A DNA stretch of 23,353 nt from Caryophanales bacterium UBA5632 (GTDB lineage Bacteria > Bacillota_I > Bacilli_A > Izemoplasmatales > Hujiaoplasmataceae). Each line of letters opens with the position of its first letter. Positions within the stretch are counted from its first letter, which is position 1. This document shows, in pieces, positions 16,605 to 23,353 of this stretch. The position numbers and the translations under genes are program-made. A model generated the notes under the pieces. It made no database searches. It saw only the letters and a list, made by a program, of their open reading frames with translations, and was not told where the DNA came from. The stretch spans positions 1 through 23,353 of the forward strand of contig DIJY01000002.1 in the NCBI GenBank assembly GCA_002421405.1. Direction: 5' to 3'.

Positions 16605-18284
16605 TTATAATACCATGATAACCGGCATAATCATCGGTTCACGGTTTGTCTTATCTAAGATAAATTTTCCAAGGGTTTTAATCAAATCATTCTTGATGCC
16701 ACTGATATTAATCTTTTTACCGGAATTCAAATAACGATCGGTCACATCCAATGACATGGATTGTAACGTCTTTATCATCGCTTCATTATCTTTAAAATAG
16801 ATAAACCCTTTAGAGATGATGGTTGGCGTGCAGATGACTTCTTTGCGGTCTTGATTGATGGTCATCACGACGGATAATAAACCGTCTTCAGATAGTTCCC
16901 TTCTATCTTTTATAACTTGGGAACCAATTTCTCCGATAGCTGCTCCATCAACATAGATATCGGCTGTTTGAACTTTACCCGCAATTCTCGCACTATTTGC
17001 GGTTAAAGCTAAGACATCACCATTATCCATAATGAATGTATTATCTTTAGGAATGCCAGTATCAATCCCTAGTTGAGCATGTTTTTTGAGCATGCGGTAT
17101 TCGCCATGAATTGGCATGAAATATTTTGGGTTTAATAGTTTTAACATTAATTTTTGTTCGTTTTGTCCTGCATGACCGGAGGCATGAACGTCGGCGAATG
17201 GGGATTGTGTAATCACGGTCGCACCTGATTTATAGAGAAGATTGATCGTCTTATTGACCGATTCTTGATTTCCAGGAATCGGAGAAGAAGATAGAATGAC
17301 CGTATCTCCAGGAATCAGGGATATTTGTTTATGGGAACCAGATGCAATTCTTGATAAGGCTGCCAAGGGTTCCCCTTGTGAGCCCGTACAAAGAATTGTA
17401 ATATTTTTGCGATCTATTTGTCCCACTTCACGCCCATAAATGAAAGTTCCTTCGGGGGCATTAATATATCCCATTTGGACACCGACATCAATATTCTTTT
17501 CCATCGAACGTCCGAAGACTGCGATTTTTCGCTTAGTCTTGACACTTGCTTCAACGATTTGTTGAACCCGGTGAATGTTTGATGCAAATGTTGCGATGAT
17601 CACACGTCCATGGATATTTTCAAATAATTCATGGATGGTTTCAGATACAACTTTTTCAGAAGTTGTGAAATCTTCCAATTCAACATTCGTAGAATCAGAT
17701 AATAGACATAATACGCCTTCTTTTCCGAGACCAGCAATGGTATGATAGCTTGCATCTTGGAATGTTGGTGTAAAGTCAAATTTAAAGTCTCCTGTATGAA
17801 CAATCGTGCCTTCTGGCGTTCGAATCGCTATTCCGTGAGAATCAGGGATGGAATGATTAGTTCGAAAGAAATCTAATGTTAAAATACCCAATTTGATTGG
17901 GGTTCCTTCGTGATATTCAATAATGTTGGCTTTTAAGCCTCTGTGGTCTTCTAATTTAGTTTTGATAAGTCCAATAGCAAGTCCATTCGCGTAAATGACA
18001 GGAATTTTGACCTGTCGTAATAAAAATGGAATTGCACCGATGTGGTCTTCATGACCGTGCGTAATAACTAATGCCTTGATTTTATCTTGGTTTTCTATGA
18101 GATAAGTGTAATCGGGAATGACATAATCAATACCCATCAAAAACTCATCAGGAAATAAAAGCCCTGAGTCAATGATGACCAGCTCGTCCTTATATTGAAC
18201 GCAGTACATGTTCTTTCCAACTTCACCTAAACCACCAAGCGCAAAAATCCCGACTTCTCCGAAATTTAATAACTCATTTTGCAT
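16605..18284 (-). CDS. rnj: ribonuclease J
   Basis: RNase J is the metallo-beta-lactamase/beta-CASP nuclease that degrades and matures RNA by 5'-3' exonuclease and endonuclease action. The 559-residue protein begins with the family's FALGGLGEVGKN and has the zinc motif THGHEDH (75-81), a downstream HTGDFKFD and the beta-CASP segments with HASGHAGQNEQ and PIHGEYRML. Length equals that of RnjA/RnjB. The ATG at 18284 leaves 13 residues before FALGG, as in B. subtilis RnjA. However, the only purine-rich site, AAAGGA, lies about 16 bases upstream, too far for a normal ribosome binding site. No nearer in-frame start exists. It is the sole minus-strand gene here, with its own promoter and terminator. 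Only one copy lies in the window. Confidence 0.96.
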   Translation of the reverse strand: MQNELLNFGEVGIFALGGLGEVGKNMYCVQYKDELVIIDSGLLFPDEFLMGIDYVIPDYTYLIENQDKIKALVITHGHEDHIGAIPFLLRQVKIPVIYANGLAIGLIKTKLEDHRGLKANIIEYHEGTPIKLGILTLDFFRTNHSIPDSHGIAIRTPEGTIVHTGDFKFDFTPTFQDASYHTIAGLGKEGVLCLLSDSTNVELEDFTTSEKVVSETIHELFENIHGRVIIATFASNIHRVQQIVEASVKTKRKIAVFGRSMEKNIDVGVQMGYINAPEGTFIYGREVGQIDRKNITILCTGSQGEPLAALSRIASGSHKQISLIPGDTVILSSSPIPGNQESVNKTINLLYKSGATVITQSPFADVHASGHAGQNEQKLMLKLLNPKYFMPIHGEYRMLKKHAQLGIDTGIPKDNTFIMDNGDVLALTANSARIAGKVQTADIYVDGAAIGEIGSQVIKDRRELSEDGLLSVVMTINQDRKEVICTPTIISKGFIYFKDNEAMIKTLQSMSLDVTDRYLNSGKKINISGIKNDLIKTLGKFILDKTNREPMIMPVIMVL

Positions 18285-18334
18285 AGTGTAATATATATAA
18301 TCCTTTCATTAATCTATGGAATGTTTTATCCTCA

Positions 18335-18349
18335 TGTGTATTATACACA
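18335..18349. promoter_or_regulatory. palindrome TGTGTA-TTA-TACACA over the RNase J -10
   Basis: Six-base arms flank a three-base centre, and the whole element covers the RNase J -10. It could be a repressor operator. It also makes the -10 nearly symmetric: TATAAT on the minus strand and TATTAT on the plus strand, as in bidirectional promoters. The plus-strand -35 (ATGGAA at 18316-18321) is poor. Confidence 0.5.
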
Positions 18350-18368
18350 ATAGGACGGTATTATGCAA
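18340..18368 (-). promoter_or_regulatory. promoter of the RNase J gene
   Basis: On the minus strand TTGCAT (18368-18363), a 17-base spacer and a perfect TATAAT (18345-18340). The -35 is identical to that of uvrC. The leader to the ATG at 18284 is about 50 bases. The -10 is embedded in a palindrome. Confidence 0.78.
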
Positions 18369-18375
18369 ATGAATG

Positions 18376-18440
18376 AGCCAAATTTCTATTGAAAATGGTT
18401 ATAAACTCTTGTGATTCAATCCTTCAGTTTGGCTTTTTTT
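18376..18440 (+). terminator. two-stem structure with U-tract upstream of priA: possible terminator of a short RNA
   Basis: AGCCAAA (18376-18382) pairs with TTTGGCT (18428-18434), which is followed by T to 18440. Inside, ATTGAA (18388-18393) pairs with TTCAAT (18415-18420). The form is that of a branched or bulged terminator on the plus strand. The gene upstream points the other way, so any transcript it ends would have to start in this gap, perhaps at the palindrome. It lies just ahead of the priA -10. Confidence 0.4.
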
Positions 18441-18453
18441 GAACTCATAAGTA

Positions 18454-18462
18454 TGATATACT
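18454..18462 (+). promoter_or_regulatory. extended -10 promoter of priA
   Basis: TGATATACT, with TG and a TATACT -10 at 18457-18462. The region 17 bases upstream is a T-run with no good -35. GAGGTGAT (18472-18479) and the ATG at 18484 follow. Confidence 0.55.
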
Positions 18463-18483
18463 ATAAATAGCGAGGTGATTATA

Positions 18484-20829
18484 ATGGTAGCTAAAATATT
18501 GGTTGATGTTCCTGCGAAAGCGGTGGACAAACTTTTCGATTATTTAATCCCGCGTGAATTAGAATCGGTTCTTGAAGTTGGCGCTCGCGTAATTGTTCCA
18601 TTTGGTCCCCGTGAATTGATGGGATTTTGTATTGAAGTTACTGAAAATGCGGACTATACAAAAGAACTTAAAAGCATAATTAATGTCTTAGATATTGAGC
18701 CATATATCACTCCTGAATTAATTGGACTGGCGAAACGACTCTCAATTGAAACGACAACTCTGCTGATTAAAGTACTTGAAACGATGTTGCCTGCAGCATT
18801 GAAAGCTGTTTATACAACAAAACTGACGGTCATTAATCAAGAACAGCTGCCAGATAATTTGAAACCGTTTTTTAGAGATAATGATTCAGTCACTTTTGAT
18901 AAGTCTTTTATTGACCATGCTAAAAGCATAAAACAAGCAATTAAGAATAATGTATTAAGACAAAGTTATGACATCAAATCAAAATCACGTCCTCAATATC
19001 AAAAACTGATTAAATTGATTGATCCGAACCACATTCCAAAATCTGAGAAACATTTGAAACTGATGGATTATCTAAAATCATTACCGAATCGTGTAGGATT
19101 ATTGAATGAAGTGCTTGAATCACTCCATTTGACTTCATCGATTGTAAAAACGCTTGAAAGTAAAAAAGTAGTTCAAGTATTGAACCAAGAAATTTACCGA
19201 GAGATTGAATCAATCCAAGAACCCCATGATAAACGGGTAAATTTAAACTTAGAACAACAAACTGCTTTTCATCAAATCATTGAATCTCTTAATCAACAAA
19301 CAACCTTCTTACTTCATGGCGTTACAGGATCAGGTAAAACCGAAATCTATTTGGCTGCCATCGAAGAAGTCTTGAAACTAGGGAAAGACATTATCTTTTT
19401 AGTCCCGGAGATTGCTTTGACTCCAATGATGGTCAACCGTTTCAAAGGTCGCTTCCATAATCAAGTTGCTATCTTGCATTCGGGTTTATCCATTGGCGAA
19501 AAATACGATGAGTGGCGTAAAATTATTAGAGGGGAAGCTAAAATTGCAGTAGGTGCGAGAAGCGCCTGTTTTGCGCCGTTTACCAATCTTGGTTTGATTG
19601 TTATCGATGAATGTCATGAATCAACTTATAAACAAGAAGATATGCCAAAATACTATGCGCTCGATGTTTGCCTAGACCGAGCTAGTCAATATCAATGTCC
19701 TGTTATTTTAGGATCTGCAACGCCAAACGTTGAAACCTATGCGAGGGTAAAAAGAGGTTATTTCAAATTACTTGAATTACCCAAAAGAGCACAAAATGTC
19801 GATATGCCATCCGTAAAAGTGATTGATATGAAGACCGAATTTAAATCCGGTAATTTAAGTTCAATCTCAATGGATTTACAAAACGCGATCCAGTCAAGAT
19901 TATCAAAAGGTGAACAAACAATTCTTTTAATCAATCGTCGTGGATATTCTACTTTTGTCATTTGCCGTAACTGTGGACATGTTGCTAATTGTCCCAACTG
20001 TGATATCTCTTTGGCCTATCATGAAATCGATCATTCTTTGAAGTGTCATTATTGCGGTCATAAAGAGGATATTCATAAAGTCTGTTCTAAATGTGGTAGT
20101 GAAGATTTGAAATTTATGGGAACAGGAACACAAAAAATAGAAAATGAAATCCAAACATTATTTCCTACTGCAAGAATTGTGCGAATGGATAATGATACAA
20201 CACGAAAGAAGAACGCTCATGAAAAATTATTGAACGAATTTGAAATGGATGGCGACATTTTAATTGGAACGCAAATGATTGCAAAAGGGCTCGACTATCC
20301 GAATGTCACATTAGTGGGCATCATTCAGGCGGATGGAAATTTGTTTAATGCTGATTTTCGTGCCCCCGAGAAAACGTTCCAATTGATCGTACAAGTGTCC
20401 GGAAGAGCTGGACGACATGCGATCGCAGGCGAGGTTTTTGTTCAAGTTTTTAATCCGAATCATTATGCGATTTTATATGCGGTTAATAATGATTATCAAG
20501 GGTTTTATAACTATGAAATGCAACTTCGTAAACTTGCGAGATATATTCCGTTTTATTTCCTCACTCAGATTGTTATCTCAGGTGAAAACGTTAGAGATAT
20601 TTTCTTAAGAGGACGTGAGATTGTTAAATTGTTGCGAAAGAATTTAACCCAAGATGCAATTATTCTAGGACCCGTATTGCCGCAAGTTGCCCGCATTAAG
20701 AATCGGTATCATTGCCAAATATTAATAAAATATCGAAAAGAACCTTCACTTGATGATACACTATTTGAGATGATCGATACATATCAAACCGACCAAATCT
20801 ATATTACTGTCGATAAGACACCGATGTAA
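18484..20829 (+). CDS. priA: primosomal protein N', replication restart helicase PriA
   Basis: PriA recognises abandoned replication forks, unwinds DNA 3'-5' and reloads the replisome. The 781-residue protein shows the N-terminal fork-binding domain (about 1-105, VDVPAKAVDKLFDYLIP), the helicase motifs GVTGSGKT (279-286) and DECH (375-378), and a zinc-binding insert with eight cysteines (C494, C497, C503, C506, C521, C524, C534, C537). Motifs V-VI around IGTQMIAKGLDYPNV and QVSGRAGR follow. Length is normal. An in-frame GTG at 18475 lies inside the GAGGTGAT site, so the ATG at 18484 is taken. fmt follows after 12 bases. The usual Bacillota neighbours def and rsmB are absent between or after them. 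Confidence 0.96.
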   Translation: MVAKILVDVPAKAVDKLFDYLIPRELESVLEVGARVIVPFGPRELMGFCIEVTENADYTKELKSIINVLDIEPYITPELIGLAKRLSIETTTLLIKVLETMLPAALKAVYTTKLTVINQEQLPDNLKPFFRDNDSVTFDKSFIDHAKSIKQAIKNNVLRQSYDIKSKSRPQYQKLIKLIDPNHIPKSEKHLKLMDYLKSLPNRVGLLNEVLESLHLTSSIVKTLESKKVVQVLNQEIYREIESIQEPHDKRVNLNLEQQTAFHQIIESLNQQTTFLLHGVTGSGKTEIYLAAIEEVLKLGKDIIFLVPEIALTPMMVNRFKGRFHNQVAILHSGLSIGEKYDEWRKIIRGEAKIAVGARSACFAPFTNLGLIVIDECHESTYKQEDMPKYYALDVCLDRASQYQCPVILGSATPNVETYARVKRGYFKLLELPKRAQNVDMPSVKVIDMKTEFKSGNLSSISMDLQNAIQSRLSKGEQTILLINRRGYSTFVICRNCGHVANCPNCDISLAYHEIDHSLKCHYCGHKEDIHKVCSKCGSEDLKFMGTGTQKIENEIQTLFPTARIVRMDNDTTRKKNAHEKLLNEFEMDGDILIGTQMIAKGLDYPNVTLVGIIQADGNLFNADFRAPEKTFQLIVQVSGRAGRHAIAGEVFVQVFNPNHYAILYAVNNDYQGFYNYEMQLRKLARYIPFYFLTQIVISGENVRDIFLRGREIVKLLRKNLTQDAIILGPVLPQVARIKNRYHCQILIKYRKEPSLDDTLFEMIDTYQTDQIYITVDKTPM

Positions 20830-20841
20830 GGAGCGATCTAT

Positions 20842-21783
20842 ATGAAAATTGTATTTATGGGAACGACTGATTTTTCTGTTCCAATTTTAGAAGGATTATT
20901 AATGAATCATGAAGTGAGCTTAGTCGTCACACAACCAGATCGACCTTACGGTAGGAAACAAACATTAAAACCATCACCCATCAAAGAATTTGCATTATCG
21001 CATCAATTAAGAATTTTTCAACCAGAGAAGATAAAAGTGAATTATCAACCCGTTTTAGATGAGTCTCCAGATGCCATTATTGTTGCCGCATTTGGTCAAA
21101 TGATTCCAAAGATTATTCTTGATTATCCGAAATATAAATGCATTAATGTTCATGCTTCTTTGTTACCTAAATATCGAGGCGGATCACCCATGCATACCGC
21201 CATAAAAAACGGAGAATTGAATACGGGTGTCACCATTATGTATATGGCTCCCAAAATGGATGCAGGCGAACTCTTATCGCAACAATCGATTCCGATCAAA
21301 GAAAATGATACGGTAGGAACACTTGAAAGAAAACTCGCAATCGTCGGAAAAGAGTTATTGCTTGAAACCCTTGCATTCATTGAGAATAATTCGATTCAAT
21401 CGTACCCTCAAGATGAAACGCAAGTCACTTTTGCATGGAACATCAAACCCGAGGATGAATTACTAGATTTTACTAAATCAACACTTGAAGTCTATAATCA
21501 TGTTCGCGCTTATAACCCATGGCCAGTAACGCATTTTGTTGTTAATGGTTTAAAAATCAAGGTTTTTGAAGTTGCTATAGCTAATTTACCATTAGAAACC
21601 TATTCCAACATTCTCCCCGGAGAAGTAGCGGATATTATTAAAAATGAAGTTTATATCCGTGTAAAGGATGGGTTTATCCAATTAAAAATGATTCAACCAT
21701 CAGGAAAAAATGTGATGGATATAAAAGCATTTATGAATGGTGCTGGAAAAAGTGTTTTTTATGTGGGAAAACTCTTGAAATAG
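20842..21783 (+). CDS. fmt: methionyl-tRNA formyltransferase
   Basis: Fmt transfers a formyl group from 10-formyltetrahydrofolate to initiator Met-tRNA, the ligand of IF-2 encoded earlier in this window. The 313-residue protein has the N-terminal Rossmann-like domain opening with KIVFMGTTDFSVPILEGL, the catalytic residues N102 and H104 in INVHASLLPKYRGGSP, and D140 in KMDAGE, which correspond to N106, H108 and D144 of the E. coli enzyme. The C-terminal OB-like tRNA-binding domain (from about 205, with RAYNPWPVTHF) is present. AAGGAG precedes the ATG, 12 bases after priA, so the two are cotranscribed. No hairpin terminator follows it. Confidence 0.97.
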   Translation: MKIVFMGTTDFSVPILEGLLMNHEVSLVVTQPDRPYGRKQTLKPSPIKEFALSHQLRIFQPEKIKVNYQPVLDESPDAIIVAAFGQMIPKIILDYPKYKCINVHASLLPKYRGGSPMHTAIKNGELNTGVTIMYMAPKMDAGELLSQQSIPIKENDTVGTLERKLAIVGKELLLETLAFIENNSIQSYPQDETQVTFAWNIKPEDELLDFTKSTLEVYNHVRAYNPWPVTHFVVNGLKIKVFEVAIANLPLETYSNILPGEVADIIKNEVYIRVKDGFIQLKMIQPSGKNVMDIKAFMNGAGKSVFYVGKLLK

Positions 21784-21805
21784 ATATTATTTCAATCCTA
21801 AAATG

Positions 21806-21814
21806 TGGTATAAT
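21806..21814 (+). promoter_or_regulatory. extended -10 promoter ahead of pgpA
   Basis: TGGTATAAT, with a perfect TATAAT at 21809-21814, lies 23 bases after the fmt stop. The -35 position is weak (ATTATT). An AGGAGGAAAG ribosome binding site follows before the ATG at 21866. Read-through from fmt is also likely, as no terminator lies between. Confidence 0.6.
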
Positions 21815-21865
21815 ATATTATTATGCAATTAATTCTAATGGTCATCTATTTATAGGAGGAAAGCT

Positions 21866-22426
21866 ATGAATCGTCAAAAAAACTTATTTTCTAGAGAAGA
21901 AATGTTTGTTATGAACCTTCAAAAACTCAATGAGCGAGGTATATCAATTGAAGAAATTGCTGAAATTGCTTTTCGTCAGCAGTCGCGATGGAAACCCGAT
22001 ATTTCCTTGCTTGAATGTAGAGAATCTGTTGAGAAAATTTTATCACTTCGAGATGTTTTCCATTTGCTGCAATTAGGCGCAGAAATTGATCGTTTAACAG
22101 AAGAAAAAGCATTCAAGGGGCCAATTCAAGAAATATTAGCTTCGGATTTAGGTATGTTTGGTATTGATGAATTATTTGGACTTGAACTTGCCGGATTATA
22201 TGGAACCATCGGGAAAACTAATTTCGGTGATATCGATGTCAATAAACCAATGGCGATTGCCAGACTCAATGATGCTGGAAAACATAAAGAAGGTATTTGT
22301 CATACTTTCTTAGATGATATCGTCGGTGCCATCGCAGCGGCTGCTTCAACAAGAGTGGCTCAAATTGAAAATGAACTTGAAGCCAAAAAAGACCCCAATG
22401 TAATTGACACTCCTCAATTGTTCTAA
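21866..22426 (+). CDS. pgpA: phosphatidylglycerophosphatase A (YutG-like)
   Basis: PgpA-family proteins dephosphorylate phosphatidylglycerophosphate to phosphatidylglycerol, a main membrane lipid. The 186-residue protein resembles the Bacillus YutG branch: an N-terminal helical part with LNERGISIEEIAEIAF and RESVEKILSLRDV, then the conserved core YGTIGKTNFGDIDVNKP and CHTFLDDIVGAIAAAASTR, rich in the acidic residues expected to bind metal. Unlike E. coli PgpA it has no clear membrane anchor, as is usual for YutG. The start has AGGAGG at good spacing. A membrane protein gene follows after 35 bases. The substrate is by homology only. Confidence 0.88.
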   Translation: MNRQKNLFSREEMFVMNLQKLNERGISIEEIAEIAFRQQSRWKPDISLLECRESVEKILSLRDVFHLLQLGAEIDRLTEEKAFKGPIQEILASDLGMFGIDELFGLELAGLYGTIGKTNFGDIDVNKPMAIARLNDAGKHKEGICHTFLDDIVGAIAAAASTRVAQIENELEAKKDPNVIDTPQLF

Positions 22427-22461
22427 TCCATTTATCAAGGTATCGAAGGAGGTGAAACTGA

Positions 22462-23353
22462 ATGGACAACCGCGAAAAAACTTTAGATGAATTCTTTCGA
22501 AAAAATGATACGACACAACGTCGTAAATATACCAAAGAAGTCAAAAAATCTGAACCGGATAAAATCGATGAGTATCTTGACTCGGTTTCATCCAAAAAAA
22601 TCAAGAAAAAGAAATCCTTCGCTGATAAATTGGTTGATTTCTTTCGACTTTCATCTTTCAAAAACAAATTTGATGAAAAAAAAGTTAGTGTCAACCGCGA
22701 ACAAAAAGCATTTGAAAACAAAAGCAGATTTTCTGAGTTTTGGATTCGAATTGGACAATTTCTAACGAACCGTTTCAGTTTTGAAGCCGGGGTTGATATT
22801 TTAGACGAAACCTCGGTTCTCTATCGAAAAAACCTTGTCATCAAAAACATATTATGGATTACGAACGTTGTATTCTTAGTCTTTACGATGATTGGTTCTG
22901 AGGGCGTTAATCTTAGAGTCAATTTAATCTTATCGTTTATATTTTTCTTAGTCATGTTTTTTACAAATCTTTCTGTACGAAAAATAATTCATGAAGAACC
23001 CAAGACATTGCAAAAACAACAAATGGCAGAATATATCTCGGCAATCTATATTTTAATGATGGCGATTGTTGTTTATATCAAACTAAGATTAACCATTGGT
23101 AATTCAACCAATTCTGCGTTTTTTAGCATTTCTCAAGCGGGATACTCTCTAATCTATTTCTCTTTAGTCGTATTAGCTCTTTATCAAGATTCCAAATTGC
23201 TGAAATTAATCTTCAAAGTTGCAATTATATTGATGACGATTGTCCATGTTACCATTCTCTATCCTGTGATTTTATATGCGAATGATTTTTCGACATTAAT
23301 CAATTATATTAAAGGCCCGATAATAACAGATATTATATTAAGAACCATCGTCT
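22462..23353 (+). CDS. multi-pass membrane protein with lysine-rich cytoplasmic N-terminus (partial, runs off the window)
   Basis: An open frame from the ATG at 22462 continues to the window edge with no stop: 297 codons are visible. A strong AGGAGGTGA site precedes the ATG, so this is a real gene. Residues 1 to about 125 are charged, with a KKIKKKKSF patch, and probably lie in the cytoplasm. From about residue 128 on, five hydrophobic segments can be seen (starting near VIKNILWITNVVFLVF, LILSFIFFLVMFF, ISAIYILMMAIVVYI, SLIYFSLVVLALY and FKVAIILMTIVHVTIL). I do not recognise the family. A membrane sensor domain followed by a catalytic output beyond the window would fit the layout, but this is a guess. 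It is downstream of pgpA and probably cotranscribed. Confidence 0.8.
   Translation, partial: MDNREKTLDEFFRKNDTTQRRKYTKEVKKSEPDKIDEYLDSVSSKKIKKKKSFADKLVDFFRLSSFKNKFDEKKVSVNREQKAFENKSRFSEFWIRIGQFLTNRFSFEAGVDILDETSVLYRKNLVIKNILWITNVVFLVFTMIGSEGVNLRVNLILSFIFFLVMFFTNLSVRKIIHEEPKTLQKQQMAEYISAIYILMMAIVVYIKLRLTIGNSTNSAFFSISQAGYSLIYFSLVVLALYQDSKLLKLIFKVAIILMTIVHVTILYPVILYANDFSTLINYIKGPIITDIILRTIV

Noticed and set aside
18309..18335. Eight-codon minus-strand reading frame (MRIKHSID) in the RNase J leader
   Set aside because: Its ATG would lie at the very transcript end, with no ribosome binding site; too short to support.
22266..22721. 151-residue minus-strand frame across the pgpA end and the next gene
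   Set aside because: It overlaps two well-supported plus-strand genes and the strong ribosome binding site between them.
22487..22765. 92-residue plus-strand frame
   Set aside because: Out-of-frame shadow of the real open gene starting at 22462, which has the ribosome binding site.
1..23353. Mycoplasma code with TGA as tryptophan
   Set aside because: Trp is TGG throughout, no coding frame has an internal TGA, and the first gene ends at a TGA where its family ends.
1..23353. tRNA, rRNA, CRISPR array, insertion sequence or prophage
   Set aside because: No cloverleaf, regularly spaced direct repeats, transposase motif or phage gene was seen; all gaps are under 200 bases.

Overview
The window is AT-rich, gene-dense bacterial DNA of low-GC Gram-positive type. 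The gene order rimP-nusA-rnpM(ylxR)-ylxQ-infB-rbfA, RNase J, a YutG-type PgpA, strong GGAGG ribosome binding sites and extended -10 promoters all point to Bacillota or the Mycoplasmatota border. The TGA-as-stop members (Acholeplasma, Izemoplasma and Haloplasma-like lineages, or Erysipelotrichia relatives) fit best. Tryptophan is encoded by TGG. TGA is a stop at the one place it is used, the end of the first gene, so the code is standard. The lineage is an inference from gene order and protein style, not from a search.

Layout. 1-395: the 3' end of a SpoU/TrmH-family RNA methyltransferase, overlapping a small GNAT acetyltransferase. 410-4851: a six-gene transcription/translation operon, with its own promoter, a terminator-like hairpin in the leader and a terminator at the end. 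4861-6691: uvrC as a single-gene unit. 6712-7688: a DEDDh exonuclease with an unassigned N-terminal domain. 7738-16562: the most unusual part, a four-gene cell-envelope cassette. It encodes a polytopic membrane domain fused to an ABC ATPase, an ABC-2-like permease, a small membrane-anchored exported protein and a 1461-residue lipoprotein with about nine Listeria-Bacteroides-type repeats plus a beta-helix-like region. 16567-18368: RNase J on the minus strand, the only minus-strand gene. 18376-23353: priA and fmt, then pgpA and a truncated multi-pass membrane protein running off the end.

How the parts work together. Most genes are housekeeping: ribosome assembly and initiation (RimP, IF-2, RbfA, Fmt), transcription elongation and termination (NusA), RNA turnover (RNase J, RnpM), DNA repair and restart (UvrC, PriA) and phospholipid synthesis (PgpA). 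The 7.7-16.5 kb cassette is accessory. I infer an envelope system in which the fused ABC protein and its permease export or remodel something at the membrane, next to two extracytoplasmic proteins anchored to its outer face. Its substrate cannot be read from sequence.

No rRNA, tRNA, CRISPR array, transposase or prophage gene was seen. No stretch longer than 300 bases lacks a gene. The longest gaps (7638-7830 and 18285-18483) hold promoters, hairpins and a palindrome, listed separately.
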